A stretch of DNA of 64,000 bases from Misgurnus anguillicaudatus (taxonomy: Eukaryota; Chordata; Actinopteri; Cypriniformes; Cobitidae): positions 12,493,001 to 12,557,000 of the forward strand of contig NC_073356.2 in assembly GCF_027580225.2 (NCBI RefSeq), in the 5' to 3' direction. Each line of letters starts with the position of its first letter. Position 1 is the first letter of the stretch. Below, piece after piece: positions 23,963-64,000 of this stretch. The position numbers and the translations under genes are program-made. A model generated the notes under the pieces. It worked only from the letters and a program-made list of their open reading frames with translations, did no database searches and was not told where the DNA came from.

Positions 23963-24110
23963 TTTATTCCATATCTCTCAGTTCGTCAAAGCTTAACCAT
24001 CCAGATACTCCAAGGACACTTTGTTGTTTGGAAAAGCATTTCGGGAGCCTTATTTCCTTTTTATCACGTGTATCCACTCAGGTTAAAACATGAACTCACA
24101 CAGTCCCATC
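23963..24110 (-). terminator. nsun2 3'UTR with candidate polyadenylation signal
   Basis: The stretch follows the nsun2 stop codon on the minus strand. An AATAAA hexamer is readable on the minus strand at 23968-23963, about 145 nt after the stop. Alternative AT-rich signals lie further downstream near 23680, so the exact end is uncertain. Confidence 0.5.
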
Positions 24111-49331
<25,221 letters not shown>

Positions 49332-50002
49332 GTTTGACAAGCATATAACTCTGGATATAAACCTGCAATGCGTCTTGACAAACTGTATCAGAAACTGCAA
49401 CTCTTCTGCTCTTTCTGAACTCACGTGTTCCTGACGCAATCTAAACAAGCGCACGCTTCACAGGAAAGACCCTTTGGTGTCCACTGTATTGCCTGATTTA
49501 TATTTGTTTTTTATTTAATTTAATTTAATTATTACGTATATTACATACTAAATGTATTTAAAATTAGGATGTTTTCTGTTGCAACGAGAAGATAACACAA
49601 AGTACAAATATATAAATATTTAATGCACAAAATAATATCAGGTATCCACATATTACAGATACGACGTCTTGACAGCTTTAGAACGGCTGCTTATTTAACT
49701 CTAAAAATGGTTATTACTGATGACTGAAAGTAAAATATTAGTTTTGATTTACTTATGTTACAAAAACGCAAATAATACAGTGGATTGCAGTTTCTAATTG
49801 GACAGAATTTAAATAAACCCCACCTACCGACGTTTCTGATTGGTGAAACCCCTGTGGACCCAGACGGATTGTGGGCGTGTTTAATTCGTTCCCATGGTGC
49901 GAGTGTCACTCGCTTGAGCGAAACGTGAACACCACTTGGACATTTTGACAAAGGCATTCCTATGAATACAATATTAAGTATTTATTTTAGTAAATAGCGA
50001 TC
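49332..50002. promoter_or_regulatory. bidirectional promoter region between nsun2 and srd5a1
   Basis: The start codons of nsun2 (minus, 49331) and srd5a1 (plus, 50003) are divergent with 671 bp between them. Two inverted CCAAT boxes (ATTGG at 49797-49801 and 49839-49843) and a GC/KLF-like gggcgtg (49873-49879) cluster on the srd5a1 side. Paired CCAAT boxes are common in bidirectional vertebrate promoters. The head-to-head layout is also found in human. Transcription start sites cannot be read from sequence. Confidence 0.6.
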
Positions 50003-53000
50003 ATGGACGCTATTTTTAAGGCGTTGTTTTCTTCTGAAGATGAAGAGCTGTACATATTGGATTGTTTATCCTACTTCATGATGCTCATGGCTTTCGTGAC
50101 TTTCCTCGCTTTACTCTTTGTAAACGTGCCCTATGGCAGGTATGCATCCACCAGGTATGGATTTCCTGTAAATGTCAAATTCGCCTGGTTCGTCCAGGAA
50201 CTACCAGCCTTTCTTGTACCTCTGGGATTGATGCTGAGTTCTTGTGCAAGGATAACACACCTGCCCAACCAGCTACTTCTGGTGATGTACCTATGCCATT
50301 ATTTTCAAAGGTAGGATGTCACCTTATACAAATTAATGTCATATATATCAAGCTAAACATTTGATTAGTATGTGTGTTACTGGTGATCAATCCCATAACC
50401 CGTTGTAATGTATTTGTTTGTTACCAATTTTGGTGTACATACATCTGACTTTACCTTACTGGACAATGTTTTTCTCCCAGGTCTCTCATCTATCCATTTT
50501 TAATTCGAGGAGGGAAATCAACACCGTTCATCTCATTTGCTTTGGCCTTTGTCTTCTGCATCTATAATGGGTACCTGCAGACAAGATACCTGAGTCACTA
50601 TGCAGAATACCCACCAGATTGGGTTACACATCCTTATTTCATTATAGGTATGGGCTAGTGGTATTCTTGAATAATTATTCACGGTTATGCACAGTAAACT
50701 TTCTTATATAGAGTCTAATCTTAAGTTTTATAAACAGTTTTTATAGAGGAACTTTATTAGTCAAAACAGACATAATCACTGGATGCTTGATTATTTTCTT
50801 CAACATTAGGTCATTTGCAGGTTATAGGTCAAAGGTCATCCTCCTGAGGTCTAGGTGACCTGTCATGGTTGACCAGAGAGTATCTGTCATTAATTATTAC
50901 CATACCCCCCTTATATCTTCCCATTGTTATCACTATAGACCTGTAGCATAGCAATACTTTTTGTCATTTTGTTATAATGTCATAAAATATCTTAATTTAG
51001 TTGTTGTACTATAAAGCATTTGATGTCACATAACAGCTCATTTTTGTTCTTCAAGGGTCTTGTCTGTGGCTCGTAGGATGGATCATTAACATTCATTCTG
51101 ACCATATCCTCAGGAACCTCCGTAAACCTGGAGAGACCGGCTATAAGATACCTAGAGGTAGGAGAACAATTATCATTATTCTTATGGGGCGTACACACCC
51201 ATCGTGAAATCAACGATTTGCACGAATAGTTTACATTTAAAAAGTATAAATGTAAAGACGCAAATTGACGCGAACTCGAGCACGAGGGGGGATGCGAATG
51301 ACACGAATTGGGCGCCGTGATTGCCTTGAAAGCGCACTATTCGCCTTAAACACGTCTTTGCGCAAGTTAAAAATATTAAATTCAAGTGAAAAATTAGCAT
51401 GACACAAAGTTAAATCCCGCGAGTAATCTAAAGCGAGGAACTTGATGCTTCGCGTTTAGTGTGTATGCAGCATTGTGGGGCATACAAACCAACCTCAAAT
51501 TCAATGATTTGCGCAAGTAGGTTTCATACAAAGTCAATGTAAAGACGCAAACAGATGCAAACTGGCGCTGGGGCAACGCGATTGACGCAAATTGGGTGCC
51601 GGGATTGTCACGAAAACATGCGCTATTCGCCTCAAAGCCGATTTCGTGCAAGTTGAAAGTATTCAATTCAAGCAAAATATTAGCATGACACGAAGTTACA
51701 TCCCTCAATTAATCTAGAGCATGGAAAGCGATGCTTTACGTTTGGTGTGTATGCAGCGTAATGGGGCGTACACACCAAATGCAAATTCAACGATTTGCGG
51801 AAGTAGATTGCTAAGTCAATGTCAATACGTAAATAAAGCGAATTGGGTGCCGCAATTGTCGAGGAAACCAGCACTAGTCGCCTCAAACGCGTCTTCGCGC
51901 AAGCAAAAAAAATCAACTCAAGTGAAAAATTTGCATGACACAAAATTAAATCCCGCGAATAATCTAGAGCGAGGGACGCAAAGCTTTGCGTTTAGTGTGT
52001 ATGCAGCATTGTGGAGCATACAAACCAACTGCAAATTCAAAGATTTGCGATTGTCACGAAAACATGCGCTATTCGCCTCAAAGCCGATTTCGTGCAAGTT
52101 GAAAGTATTCAATTCAAGCAAAATATTAGCATGACACGAAGTTAAATCCCACAAGTAATCTAGAGCATGGAAAGCGATGCTTTACGTTTGGTGTGTATGC
52201 AGCATTATGGGGCATACACACTAAACACAAATTCAACAATTTGCGCAAGTAGATTGCTAAGTCAATGTAAATACGTAAATAAAGCAAATTGGGTGCCGCA
52301 ATTGTCGAGGAAACCAGCACTAGTCGCCTCAAACGCATCTTTGCGCAAGTAAAAAAAATCAACTCAAGCGAAAAATTTGCATGACACAAAATTAAATCCC
52401 GCAAATAATTTAGAGCGAGGAATGCAATGCTTTGTTTTGTGTGTAAACAACATTATGGGGCATACACACCAACCACAAATTCAATGATTTGCGATGAATG
52501 CAATACAAAGTCGTTGTAAAGACGCGAATAGACACAAACTCACGCAGGAAGATGCAAAAAACGTGAATTAGGCGCCGCGATTGCCGCGAAAACATTCCCT
52601 ATTTGCCTCAAACGTGTCTTTGCGCAAATTGAAAATATTCAATTCAAGCTAAAAATTAGCATGACACAAAGTAAAATCCCACGACGAACGCGATGCTTCA
52701 TGTTTGGTGTGTACGAAGCATAAAGGGGATAGTGTACTCAAAAAATTTTAATTCTGTAATCATTTACTCACCCTCTTTTTTGTTCTAAACCTGGATGAGT
52801 TCTATAGTAGGAAAAAATACAATGAAAATTCTGTCATTATTTACACAACACTCATGTCATCCCAAACCTGTATGAAATTGTTCCATTGAAAAGAAATGTG
52901 AATTTTTGAAAAATATTTTGGATGCCTTATTAATATAATTAAAGTGAATGAGGACTGTGACCGTCAAGTTTCAAACAGAGTCAAAGATGCAAAAAATCAT

Positions 53001-53856
53001 CATAAAATTGTCATAAAAGTAGTCTCTAGTGTGTTATAATCACCATTAGGTTTTATTTTTACAGGAGGCATGTTTAAGTTTGTGTCAGGAGCAAACTTCT
53101 TGGGTGAGGTTGTAGAATGGACTGGGTTTGCTATTGCTGCTCACTCGATCCACAGTGCTGCCTTTGCCATCTTCACTCTTGTTGTGCTGTCCAGCAGAGC
53201 TGTGGCTCACCATAAGTAAGTGGCTACAGGATAAAAAATATGGCATCGTTCACAATTTGACTGCGATGATCAGAAAACTACATTTGATTGTTTTTAACCC
53301 TTACATTGTCTTTTAAAATGACCTGTATTCAATATCTGCACCTATCCGATTCATATCTGATTTATTTCCACATATGAATGAGGCCTAAACTGACCCTGTT
53401 TACACATTTGTGGGTCATATCCGATCTGTGCCACATGAGAGACAAAATTGGGAATGAGTAACTTGTGTCATGCAGTGTAAATGCAGCCTTAGTGCTGGGC
53501 AAAGATTAATCGCATACAAAATAAAAGTGATTTTTTTTGCATAATATATGAGTGTGTGCTATGTGTAATTATTATGTATATATAAATACACACACATTCA
53601 TGTACGTGTATATATATTTACTTATATTTTTATATATTCTATATGATATATACATTGAAAAAATATAAATAAAAATGGAATATATATATAATGGAAAAAA
53701 AAATCACTTTTATTTTGTATGCGATTAATCTTTGCCCAGCACTACCTAAGATTTTTGCATTGTTATTTATTGTGCGTTTAATTTTACAGGTGGTATCTTG
53801 CGAAATTTGAAGACTATCCAAAATCAAGAAAAGCATTAATACCGTTTGTGTTCTGA
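50003..53856 (+). CDS. srd5a1: srd5a1, steroid 5-alpha-reductase 1, complete, 5 exons
   Basis: The enzyme reduces the delta-4,5 bond of testosterone, progesterone and related steroids with NADPH in the endoplasmic reticulum membrane. Coding exons: 50003-50310, 50481-50647, 51056-51157, 53065-53215, 53790-53856. All junctions are GT-AG and phases agree, giving 264 residues (human 259). Exon 1 is hydrophobic with a membrane segment (FMMLMAFVTFLALLFV) and the conserved WFVQELPAF. Exon 2 has SLIYPFLIRGGKSTPF and NGYLQTRYLSHYAEY. Exon 3 has NIHSDHILRNLRKPG, the cofactor-site motif of the family. Exon 4 has GEVVEWTGFA. The protein ends KALIPFVF, like human (IIIPFLF). The start is the first ATG and aligns with the expected N-terminal length. 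Probably shares its promoter with nsun2. Confidence 0.96.
51186..52721. repeat. tandem array of a CpG-rich MITE in srd5a1 intron 3
   Basis: Six units begin with the gggg(c)(g/a)tacacacc motif near 51186, 51477, 51764, 52012, 52209 and 52457. The block closes with gtttggtgtgtacgaagc. Units carry the same series of landmarks: acgcgaa, gtaaagacgc, cgcctcaaa, gcgcaagtt, caattcaagc and gcatgacac. A 446-bp higher-order repeat is visible: 51603-52011 recurs at 52049-52456. Single copies are at 19798-20520. Many short frames here are artefacts of this repeat. Confidence 0.85.
52722..53000. repeat. partial TTAA-type MITE (tcatttactcaccctc type) after the array
   Basis: Contains aatcatttactcaccctc and attctgtcattatttacacaacactcatgtcatcccaaacctg-like text in two overlapping partial copies, related to 7086-7402. 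Borders are eroded. Confidence 0.5.
53489..53746. mobile_element. palindromic MITE in srd5a1 intron 4, TIR gtgctgggcaaagattaatcg
   Basis: Left gtgctgggcaaagattaatc and right gattaatctttgcccagcac are a perfect inverted pair, extended by gcatacaaaataaaagtga against tcacttttattttgtatgc. The centre is AT-rich (tatata runs). No clear TSD. Confidence 0.85.
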
Positions 53857-54913
53857 TCTCTGTATAAGCCTCCTTACTACAAAATGTTTACATTGTTTCA
53901 TTGACCATTATGAAGTTAAGAAACACCATCATAAAATCAGATTAAGACATTGTGTCCGATAAACATGGAAGCTGCTGTCGCATTTCGTCACATATGAGCA
54001 ATGGGTAAGGGCTGCCAGTTCTTGTCAGAAAAGACAAACATGATTCATTTGCTGGAAAGCAAGTGCTCATAATCCAGACATGTGCTTCAGATGTGTGACA
54101 TTTATCATCATCATCATATAGATTTTTTTTAAACATTCATACCGAGTTAGCATTTCTGTCAGATTAAATGGATAGCATTTTTCTTTAGCAGCTTTCTAAT
54201 CCCCCATATGGCCATAATGCAAATACCACGTTCAAGGTCTAGAAATTGTTAGAGTAGTCCATGTGCCTACAGTGATTTAATCTTAATTTCATTAAGCGAT
54301 AAGAATATATTCTGTGCACCAAAAAAATACTTTATTTTACATTTTCTTTTTTCCATGTCAGTCTCTGATGTGCATTCAGGAAAGCACATATGCCATAAAT
54401 TGACAGGCGCTGCCACATTGGTCCGAGGATGAGCGCACCATAAACACAATTAAATGGGGGGCGGTGTGTTTTTTCTGCAAAAAGCACAATAACGTATCAC
54501 ATTAGTGGACCAAAGTGCTGAAAGACACCTATAGGCATTTATTTATGTCTATGTGCATGTGGTGCTTGATGCAGGAGGTCAGAGTTCACAACGTGTGTGA
54601 ACGCATGTCGGAGACAGACACGAAGGGAATATAAAATGTCTAATAAAGTCTTTTTTAGTTTCTTGCTCACAAATTATTCTTAAATGAAGATTGAACGAGT
54701 GCAGGCACACAGACTATTTTAACAGTGTCTTCACTGCCTTTCTGGGTCTGCGTAAAGAGTCATTTACAGTCGTGTGTAAGCTCTATGCCTTAGCTACACC
54801 GTAGACTATGCGTAGGCTTTGCAAAGCCTACAATTTAATAAAGTGGACCGCAAGCACTGTGATTGGTCCACTAGAACCCCTCCCATCAGGTCCAAAAAAT
54901 CTGTAATGTGCCC
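53857..54913 (+). other. srd5a1 3'UTR and downstream sequence
   Basis: Follows the srd5a1 stop. No gene was seen. Candidate AATAAA signals occur only further on (55860-55865 and 56175-56180), so the UTR end is not resolved. Confidence 0.35.
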
Positions 54914-55292
54914 TTAAAGGTGCAGTGTGTAAAGTTTAGTGGCATCTAGTGGTGAGGTTGCAAATTGCAACCAACGGCTTAGTCCACTGCTCACCTCTTC
55001 TTTTGAAACGCAAAGAGAAGCTACGGTAGCCGCCACCGGAAAAACAGGACATCGTCGGAGACAACGTAGTAAAAAGGTTTGTCCGTTAAGGGTTTCTGTA
55101 GTAACATGGAAGCACAAAATGGCGACTTCCACGTGAGGGGACCCTCATGGTATGTTGATAAAAAGTCTCATTTTAAGGTAATAAAAACATAATGGTTCAT
55201 TATAAAAAGGTACACCTCTGATAATATAGTTTTGTATATTATTTTGCATTTCTGTCAAGAGAACCTTCTAAAAATACACACTGCATCTTTAA
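54914..55292. mobile_element. TTAA-flanked MITE, TIR ttaaaggtgcagtgtgtaa, copy 1
   Basis: TTAA at 54914-54917 and 55289-55292. Ends aaaggtgcagtgtgtaaagtt and aatacacactgcatctttaa are inverted. The body (gccgccaccgg, gtccgttaagggtttctgtag) recurs in opposite orientation at 59219-59581. Confidence 0.85.
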
Positions 55293-57562
55293 TGCGTCTG
55301 TTCTTCATGGACTGCAAGCGCTGTGATTGGTCAGTATGTAATTGCACGTCGATGTTCACAGTGCTTGCGGTCTGCAAAGAACAGTCGCATTGTTACATTT
55401 TGGCGAGGTGTGCGTCAGGCTACGCAGAGCCTACGGCGTAGATTGGTTGTGTTCACACGCTGCCAACACACATTTATGTCCAAACACTTGTAAACGTGGA
55501 TTTCGCATAATAGGTGCCCTTTAAAAGGGTACTGGGAACTTTCAGGCATATGGCTGAGGTGATAGGTCAGCACATGAAGCTGTCCAAATAAATTTTTTAG
55601 ATCAATAACAAAACATATACCAAGTGGGGGTGCTGCTGTCAAGGACATAAAAGATGTTTGAAGTGAGTACCATGCCTTAAAAGGACCGCAACAGTTATTT
55701 ATAGATAAAATGCCTGATTTTATGAGGTGATGTCAGTATTGTCATTTACATCTGTAATATGTAAAAGTTGATCTTTATAAAGTGCCTTCTGCAAGGCCTA
55801 ATAACTATCATGGCATTTTACAATTAAATGTTTTTACACTAAATTGTTTTGTAGTGAAAAATAAAGAAAATTAAAAAAAAAAAATTATGTCAAGGATTCA
55901 TGTGAACCTCGCTCACAATTACAGTAGCTATATAATGTTTTTTGTATATATTTTGTTTGTGACATCATCCTTTACCATTGCTGACATGTATTGACTTGCA
56001 TACCTTTAAGGGATAACACATTTAACATGTCAAGAGTTATGTGTTCTATGTGTCAACGCTGTCAGCAAAAAAATTAGCTTGCCTTAGGTTTGTTTATCTC
56101 TGAATTGGAGAAGGTCATATGAATTATTATGAATCTAATTTAAGGAGCCAATTGTTTTTTTTTTTATCATTTGAAATAAAGATTTTGTACCATTTTTTTC
56201 TTTTTAAACACATGCATCTGATGTAATTCTACAGAAACACTTTTATCTATTGACATACTGTTTTAGTTTAGCGTGCATGATCAATCTAGATCTGAGTTTA
56301 GAGTCGAGTAGTGAGCAATCTAACTGTTATTCAGTGAAATAACCGGCCAGCCACAGGCAAAGCAATGAAGAAATGTTCTTGCAAACCACACAACTCTATT
56401 CGCAGCACCCTTTGATTTATACAGGAGCATGCAGAAGACATTAGAAAGTGTAACATTTAACATAACACACACCTCTGTGCCTGCCAGCAAAGTGATAAAG
56501 CCTCTCTTTATGCACTGCATGTAGTGTGACAGCATTGCAGAGATGCAAAGGGCACGAGACGTCAGTGTTCTGCGAGGAGCTCCCCCTCTTGCTGCACGTG
56601 AACTGAAGGCCAAGCGTAGCGTACATTACGTAACCACCGTGGGAGGAGCTTATAGTAATACATATCTCATTTATTCATAGTAGGAAATTGCCTTTATCAC
56701 TTTGTTGCTTGTTTTTAACAGAAAAAATGTCAATTTTAACACTGGCTGTAATTTTTTTAAATGATTTGCATAATATATTGTGCAATGTATAATTTGATAA
56801 ATTGTTCACTGCATTAAAATACAGACTTCGTATTCTTCAGTAGTTTTTTCAGACTGCTTCTAGTTGTTTTGCTTTCGTAAACAATATTTTTAAAACACGA
56901 TGAGTCAATGTATCGTTTTAAAATATTTACCAACGCAACACTGTATATTATCATTAAAATAGAATGTATAATATAATCATATGTTTATATTGTGTGTAAT
57001 ATTTTTTGCTAAAACCGAGTGTACAAAGTAGTATGAGTTTTATTAAAGTACTGGATCTACTGTGCATGGGGAAATACGTACAAAAAAAACTTGTGGTGCG
57101 ATAACTGCGTTTATTTCAACGAGAACCTTCTCGTTTTGTCGCGATGCTTACATTGTGAATGGGTTAGGGAGAAAAATATTCAAACACGTCCTCGCTTGAT
57201 GCTGTTGAGAAGGGTGGGGTTGGTTAAAATATCGCGATTGCGCCTGCTCGGTGTGGTGTACTGCCTATAGGTGCAGACCGATTTAAAATCCTACACATGC
57301 GTATTGGATATCGGGGTTCAGGCAGGGGGAGTGTTACGCCATATTGGAAACACTGTATAGTTTAGCTAACAGTTTATCGCTAGAGGGGGAAAGGGCCACT
57401 AACGTTAATTGATTCCCGTTGGTTGTGGCGTTTGGTACGTCGTTTATTTTCCCTGTCGTTTCGTGCAACCCTTTTTGGTGTCGGTCGGGAATTACACTTA
57501 TCCGCTGAACGGTTACGAAAGGCGTTCATTTGCTTGACAGGGCTGTTAGAAAGAGGAGTTGA
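55293..57562. other. intergenic and tent4a 5' region
   Basis: No gene was seen between 55.3 and 57.2 kb. From about 57200 the sequence becomes CpG-richer, and the 5' UTR of tent4a is probably within 57300-57562. A non-ATG frame from 57423 overlapping the tent4a start is not considered coding. Confidence 0.4.
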
Positions 57563-62002
<4,440 letters not shown>

Positions 62003-62234
62003 TAATTTGCAATACAAGAATGATCCATAACGTACCCTTAGTTGACACAACTTCACAAGATGCATATGGTTGACTTAAAAGTTTGATGACTTGTGTGTCT
62101 CCTACAACTTAAGTTTTATTTCGCTTTTATTCAGTTATCGTTTTTGTCCTCTTTCTAGAACACTGTATGATGATATATTTCTTGTCTCAAAAAAAAGTCA
62201 AAATGGTTGCCATTTGTGTTATGGTGCGAGTGAC

Positions 62235-62930
62235 ACGACGAGAAATGTATACTTGTGCTGCATCCGAAACCGCCAACTATATAGTATGGAAACAGCAGGT
62301 GAGGGAAGTAGTATGTCTGCATTCATTAATTCATAGGCTGTGTCCGAAATTGCATGCTGTGAGTCTGTGACAGTAGTGGGTACTAAATTAGATGAACAGT
62401 AGGTAATATATAGTATGAATGTGGATGGTGTAGGTGGGTTTGGAAATACTACATCTGCCATGTTGATACATCACTTGACATACGTCGTCATAACAAGAAG
62501 TTAGTTGTTAACTGGAATGACGTTAAACAAGCGAAATTTAAATACAAGGGACAGCTGTTTAATTCATGTATATGCATTTGAATAGTCGCGTTACCACTTT
62601 CGGGCATTTTAAAAAGAAAAACAATGTCCCTCCGCCACCTTCTTCATTGGATAACTCCTCTCCCGGGAGCTCAAGGTAGTTAAGTGTCCATCGAATGAAC
62701 ACTCCGGGATCTTGCCAGAAGTAATAGACCATCCTGGTACTTTTCACTTATTGTTTCGAATACTATGAATACTGCTCGCCTCGCCTCCTCCCTTCTGCCT
62801 ACAATATAGTATGAAAGTAGGCGGTTTCGGACGAAGCCATAGTATTCGAAAAACAGTAGGCGAAAAGTACCCGGATGACCTACTACTTCCGGCAAGATCC
62901 TGAAGTGTTCATTCGAAGTATCCTATTATC
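62235..62930. repeat. dispersed repeat with cggacgaagcc / tgtccgaaattgcatg motifs in tent4a intron 5
   Basis: Repeated and partly inverted motifs occur: gcatccgaaaccgccaactatatagtatg at the left, tgtccgaaattgcatgc, and tatagtatgaaagtaggcggtttcgg. The pair gaatgaacactccgggatcttgcc (62693) and ggcaagatcctgaagtgttcattcg (62890) is inverted and bounds a ~220-bp foldback. Confidence 0.55.
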
Positions 62931-62932
62931 CC

Positions 62933-64000
62933 CAGGGTTCCCACGGGTCCTTGAAATCCTTGAGAGTTTGTGAGTCTGGGGGAAAGTTCAAGGCCCTGGG
63001 AAGTTTTTGAAAATATACATACATGGGTGATTCTCACGAAAACTTGGTTTTAAAAATGTCAAGCATGAAAATGTAAAAATTGCTTAAATTTACTTTTTTT
63101 CCCACCAGACATTGAAAAACAAAGTCTGGAGTAAATGGGAACATTAATTTAAAAACTTTTACTTATCATTTAACAGTTTTTGTAACATAATTTAAAAAAA
63201 TTAGTCCTAAAAAATCTGATTACCGCAACAGTCAGAAAACATCAACACTGACATATTTTCAAAATGACATAACAAACCTGAACGAACATAATTTGGAGAT
63301 TCTGCACATGCATTTAAAATCAAAGTATTATTAATTAAATTAACATTTAATAAGCATCTGTTGCGGTAATGATAATCAAAATGTCGTGTAAGCATTCTGA
63401 CAAGACAATATTTCAAATTAACTGTAAAAAAATGATCTTACCTGGTAGCCATCTTGAAGTAACTGGTCCATGTGCTTGGTCACTCAAAATCAAACTTTAT
63501 TAAAATTCTGTATGTGTGCTTAAACTGTTCTCAAAAAGTGTTGCGGAGAATGAGAACATCAGACATGGACACATCATTTTCCAAATTTTTCTTCATTATT
63601 ATTATTATACATGAATATTCAATAAATATTTTTTCTGTCATCTAAAGTAGTCTAGCAAAACATCCATTTATTTTTTTTCTTAATATTTTTGTGTTAATTC
63701 GATTAAATTACAACATAACGCATGTTCAAACACAGCCGGACACATTGCGGTAATGAAAATTTCAGCAGAAAATGAGATAAAATTTACAATTATAAATTCT
63801 TATGTTGAAATCATACATTGTGCAAGGTAGAACACAGTATTGTGTTAATTCTGATGCTTTTTAATGTTACTATATTACACATTTTAAAGCTAAAATCATT
63901 AGTGCCGTGGTGTTTCAATGGTTTCGTGAGAATCACCCACATACATACAGGTTATTGAAAGTGCTTGAATCTATTTTATGCAAGAAGTTTTCTGGGGAAA
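62933..64000. mobile_element. element opening cagggttcccacgggtccttg, runs off the window
   Basis: Starts ccagggttcccacgggtcct at about 62933, like the right-to-left reading of 32598-33322. The closing segment (gtgcttgaatctattttatgcaag) continues to the window end. It is interrupted by the hAT-type element 63025-63938. Confidence 0.6.
63025..63938. mobile_element. hAT-type element nested in 62933-64000, perfect 8-bp TSD
   Basis: A 914-bp element has ends gggtgattctcacgaaa and tttcgtgagaatcaccc, a perfect 17-bp inverted repeat. Flanks acatacat (63017-63024) and acatacat (63939-63946) are identical. It repeats ttgcggtaatga-type motifs internally and has no supported transposase frame. Confidence 0.85.

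Noticed and set aside
1153..24110. Possible extra gene between ube2ql1 and nsun2
   Set aside because: No pair of adjacent frames with splice sites and a recognisable protein was found. The only protein-like text is Tc1 transposase and a THAP fragment. A non-coding RNA gene cannot be excluded from sequence alone.
51186..52595. Many overlapping open frames of 60-140 codons on both strands
   Set aside because: They recur with the repeat unit of the CpG-rich array and have no recognisable domain. They are repeat artefacts.

Overview
The window is vertebrate nuclear DNA, most likely from a cyprinid-type teleost (a relative of zebrafish or carp). It has small exons separated by AT-rich introns with GT/AG borders. 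It is densely packed with short inverted-repeat DNA transposons, Tc1 relics and tRNA-derived SINEs of kinds I know from cyprinid genomes. There is no bacterial or viral gene organisation and no CRISPR array or operon. The species assignment is inference.

Four protein-coding genes were reconstructed exon by exon. From left to right they are: the last coding exon of ube2ql1 (+, 1021-1152); the complete nsun2 tRNA/mRNA cytosine-5 methyltransferase gene (-, 49331 down to 24111, 19 coding exons); the complete srd5a1 steroid 5-alpha-reductase gene (+, 50003-53856, 5 exons); and the first five coding exons of tent4a/papd7, a non-canonical poly(A) polymerase (+, 57563-61807, running off the window). 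Order and orientation match human 5p15.31 (UBE2QL1, NSUN2, SRD5A1, TENT4A). nsun2 and srd5a1 are head-to-head with 671 bp between their start codons. The genes do not form a pathway; the shared feature is conserved microsynteny and one probable bidirectional promoter.

Region by region: 1-1020 is ube2ql1 intron. 1153 to about 1.9 kb is its 3'UTR. From 1.9 to 23.9 kb there is an apparent gene desert filled with MITEs, a Tc1 relic, SINEs, foldback elements and CpG-rich repeats. 24.1-49.3 kb is nsun2, whose 9.1-kb intron 18 holds stacked nested transposons. 49.3-50.0 kb is the shared promoter. 50.0-53.9 kb is srd5a1, with a tandem repeat array in intron 3. 53.9-57.5 kb is intergenic. From 57.5 kb on is tent4a and its introns.

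The points most worth a second look are: (a) two defects in otherwise intact nsun2, a GG instead of GT donor after exon 4 and an 89-nt intron 6 whose canonical removal shifts the frame, plus a well-formed GC-AG intron 15; (b) an 834-bp foldback element carrying the start of a THAP-type zinc finger in its arms; (c) two three-layer nests of transposons whose target-site duplications can be read directly; (d) a 564-bp near-perfect palindrome that copies the end of a Tc1 element; (e) a tandem CpG-rich array with a 446-bp higher-order period in srd5a1 intron 3; (f) a RecQ-like helicase fragment inside a transposon relic in nsun2 intron 12. I found no convincing new multi-gene system. The novelty here is in the repeat architecture and the splice sites.
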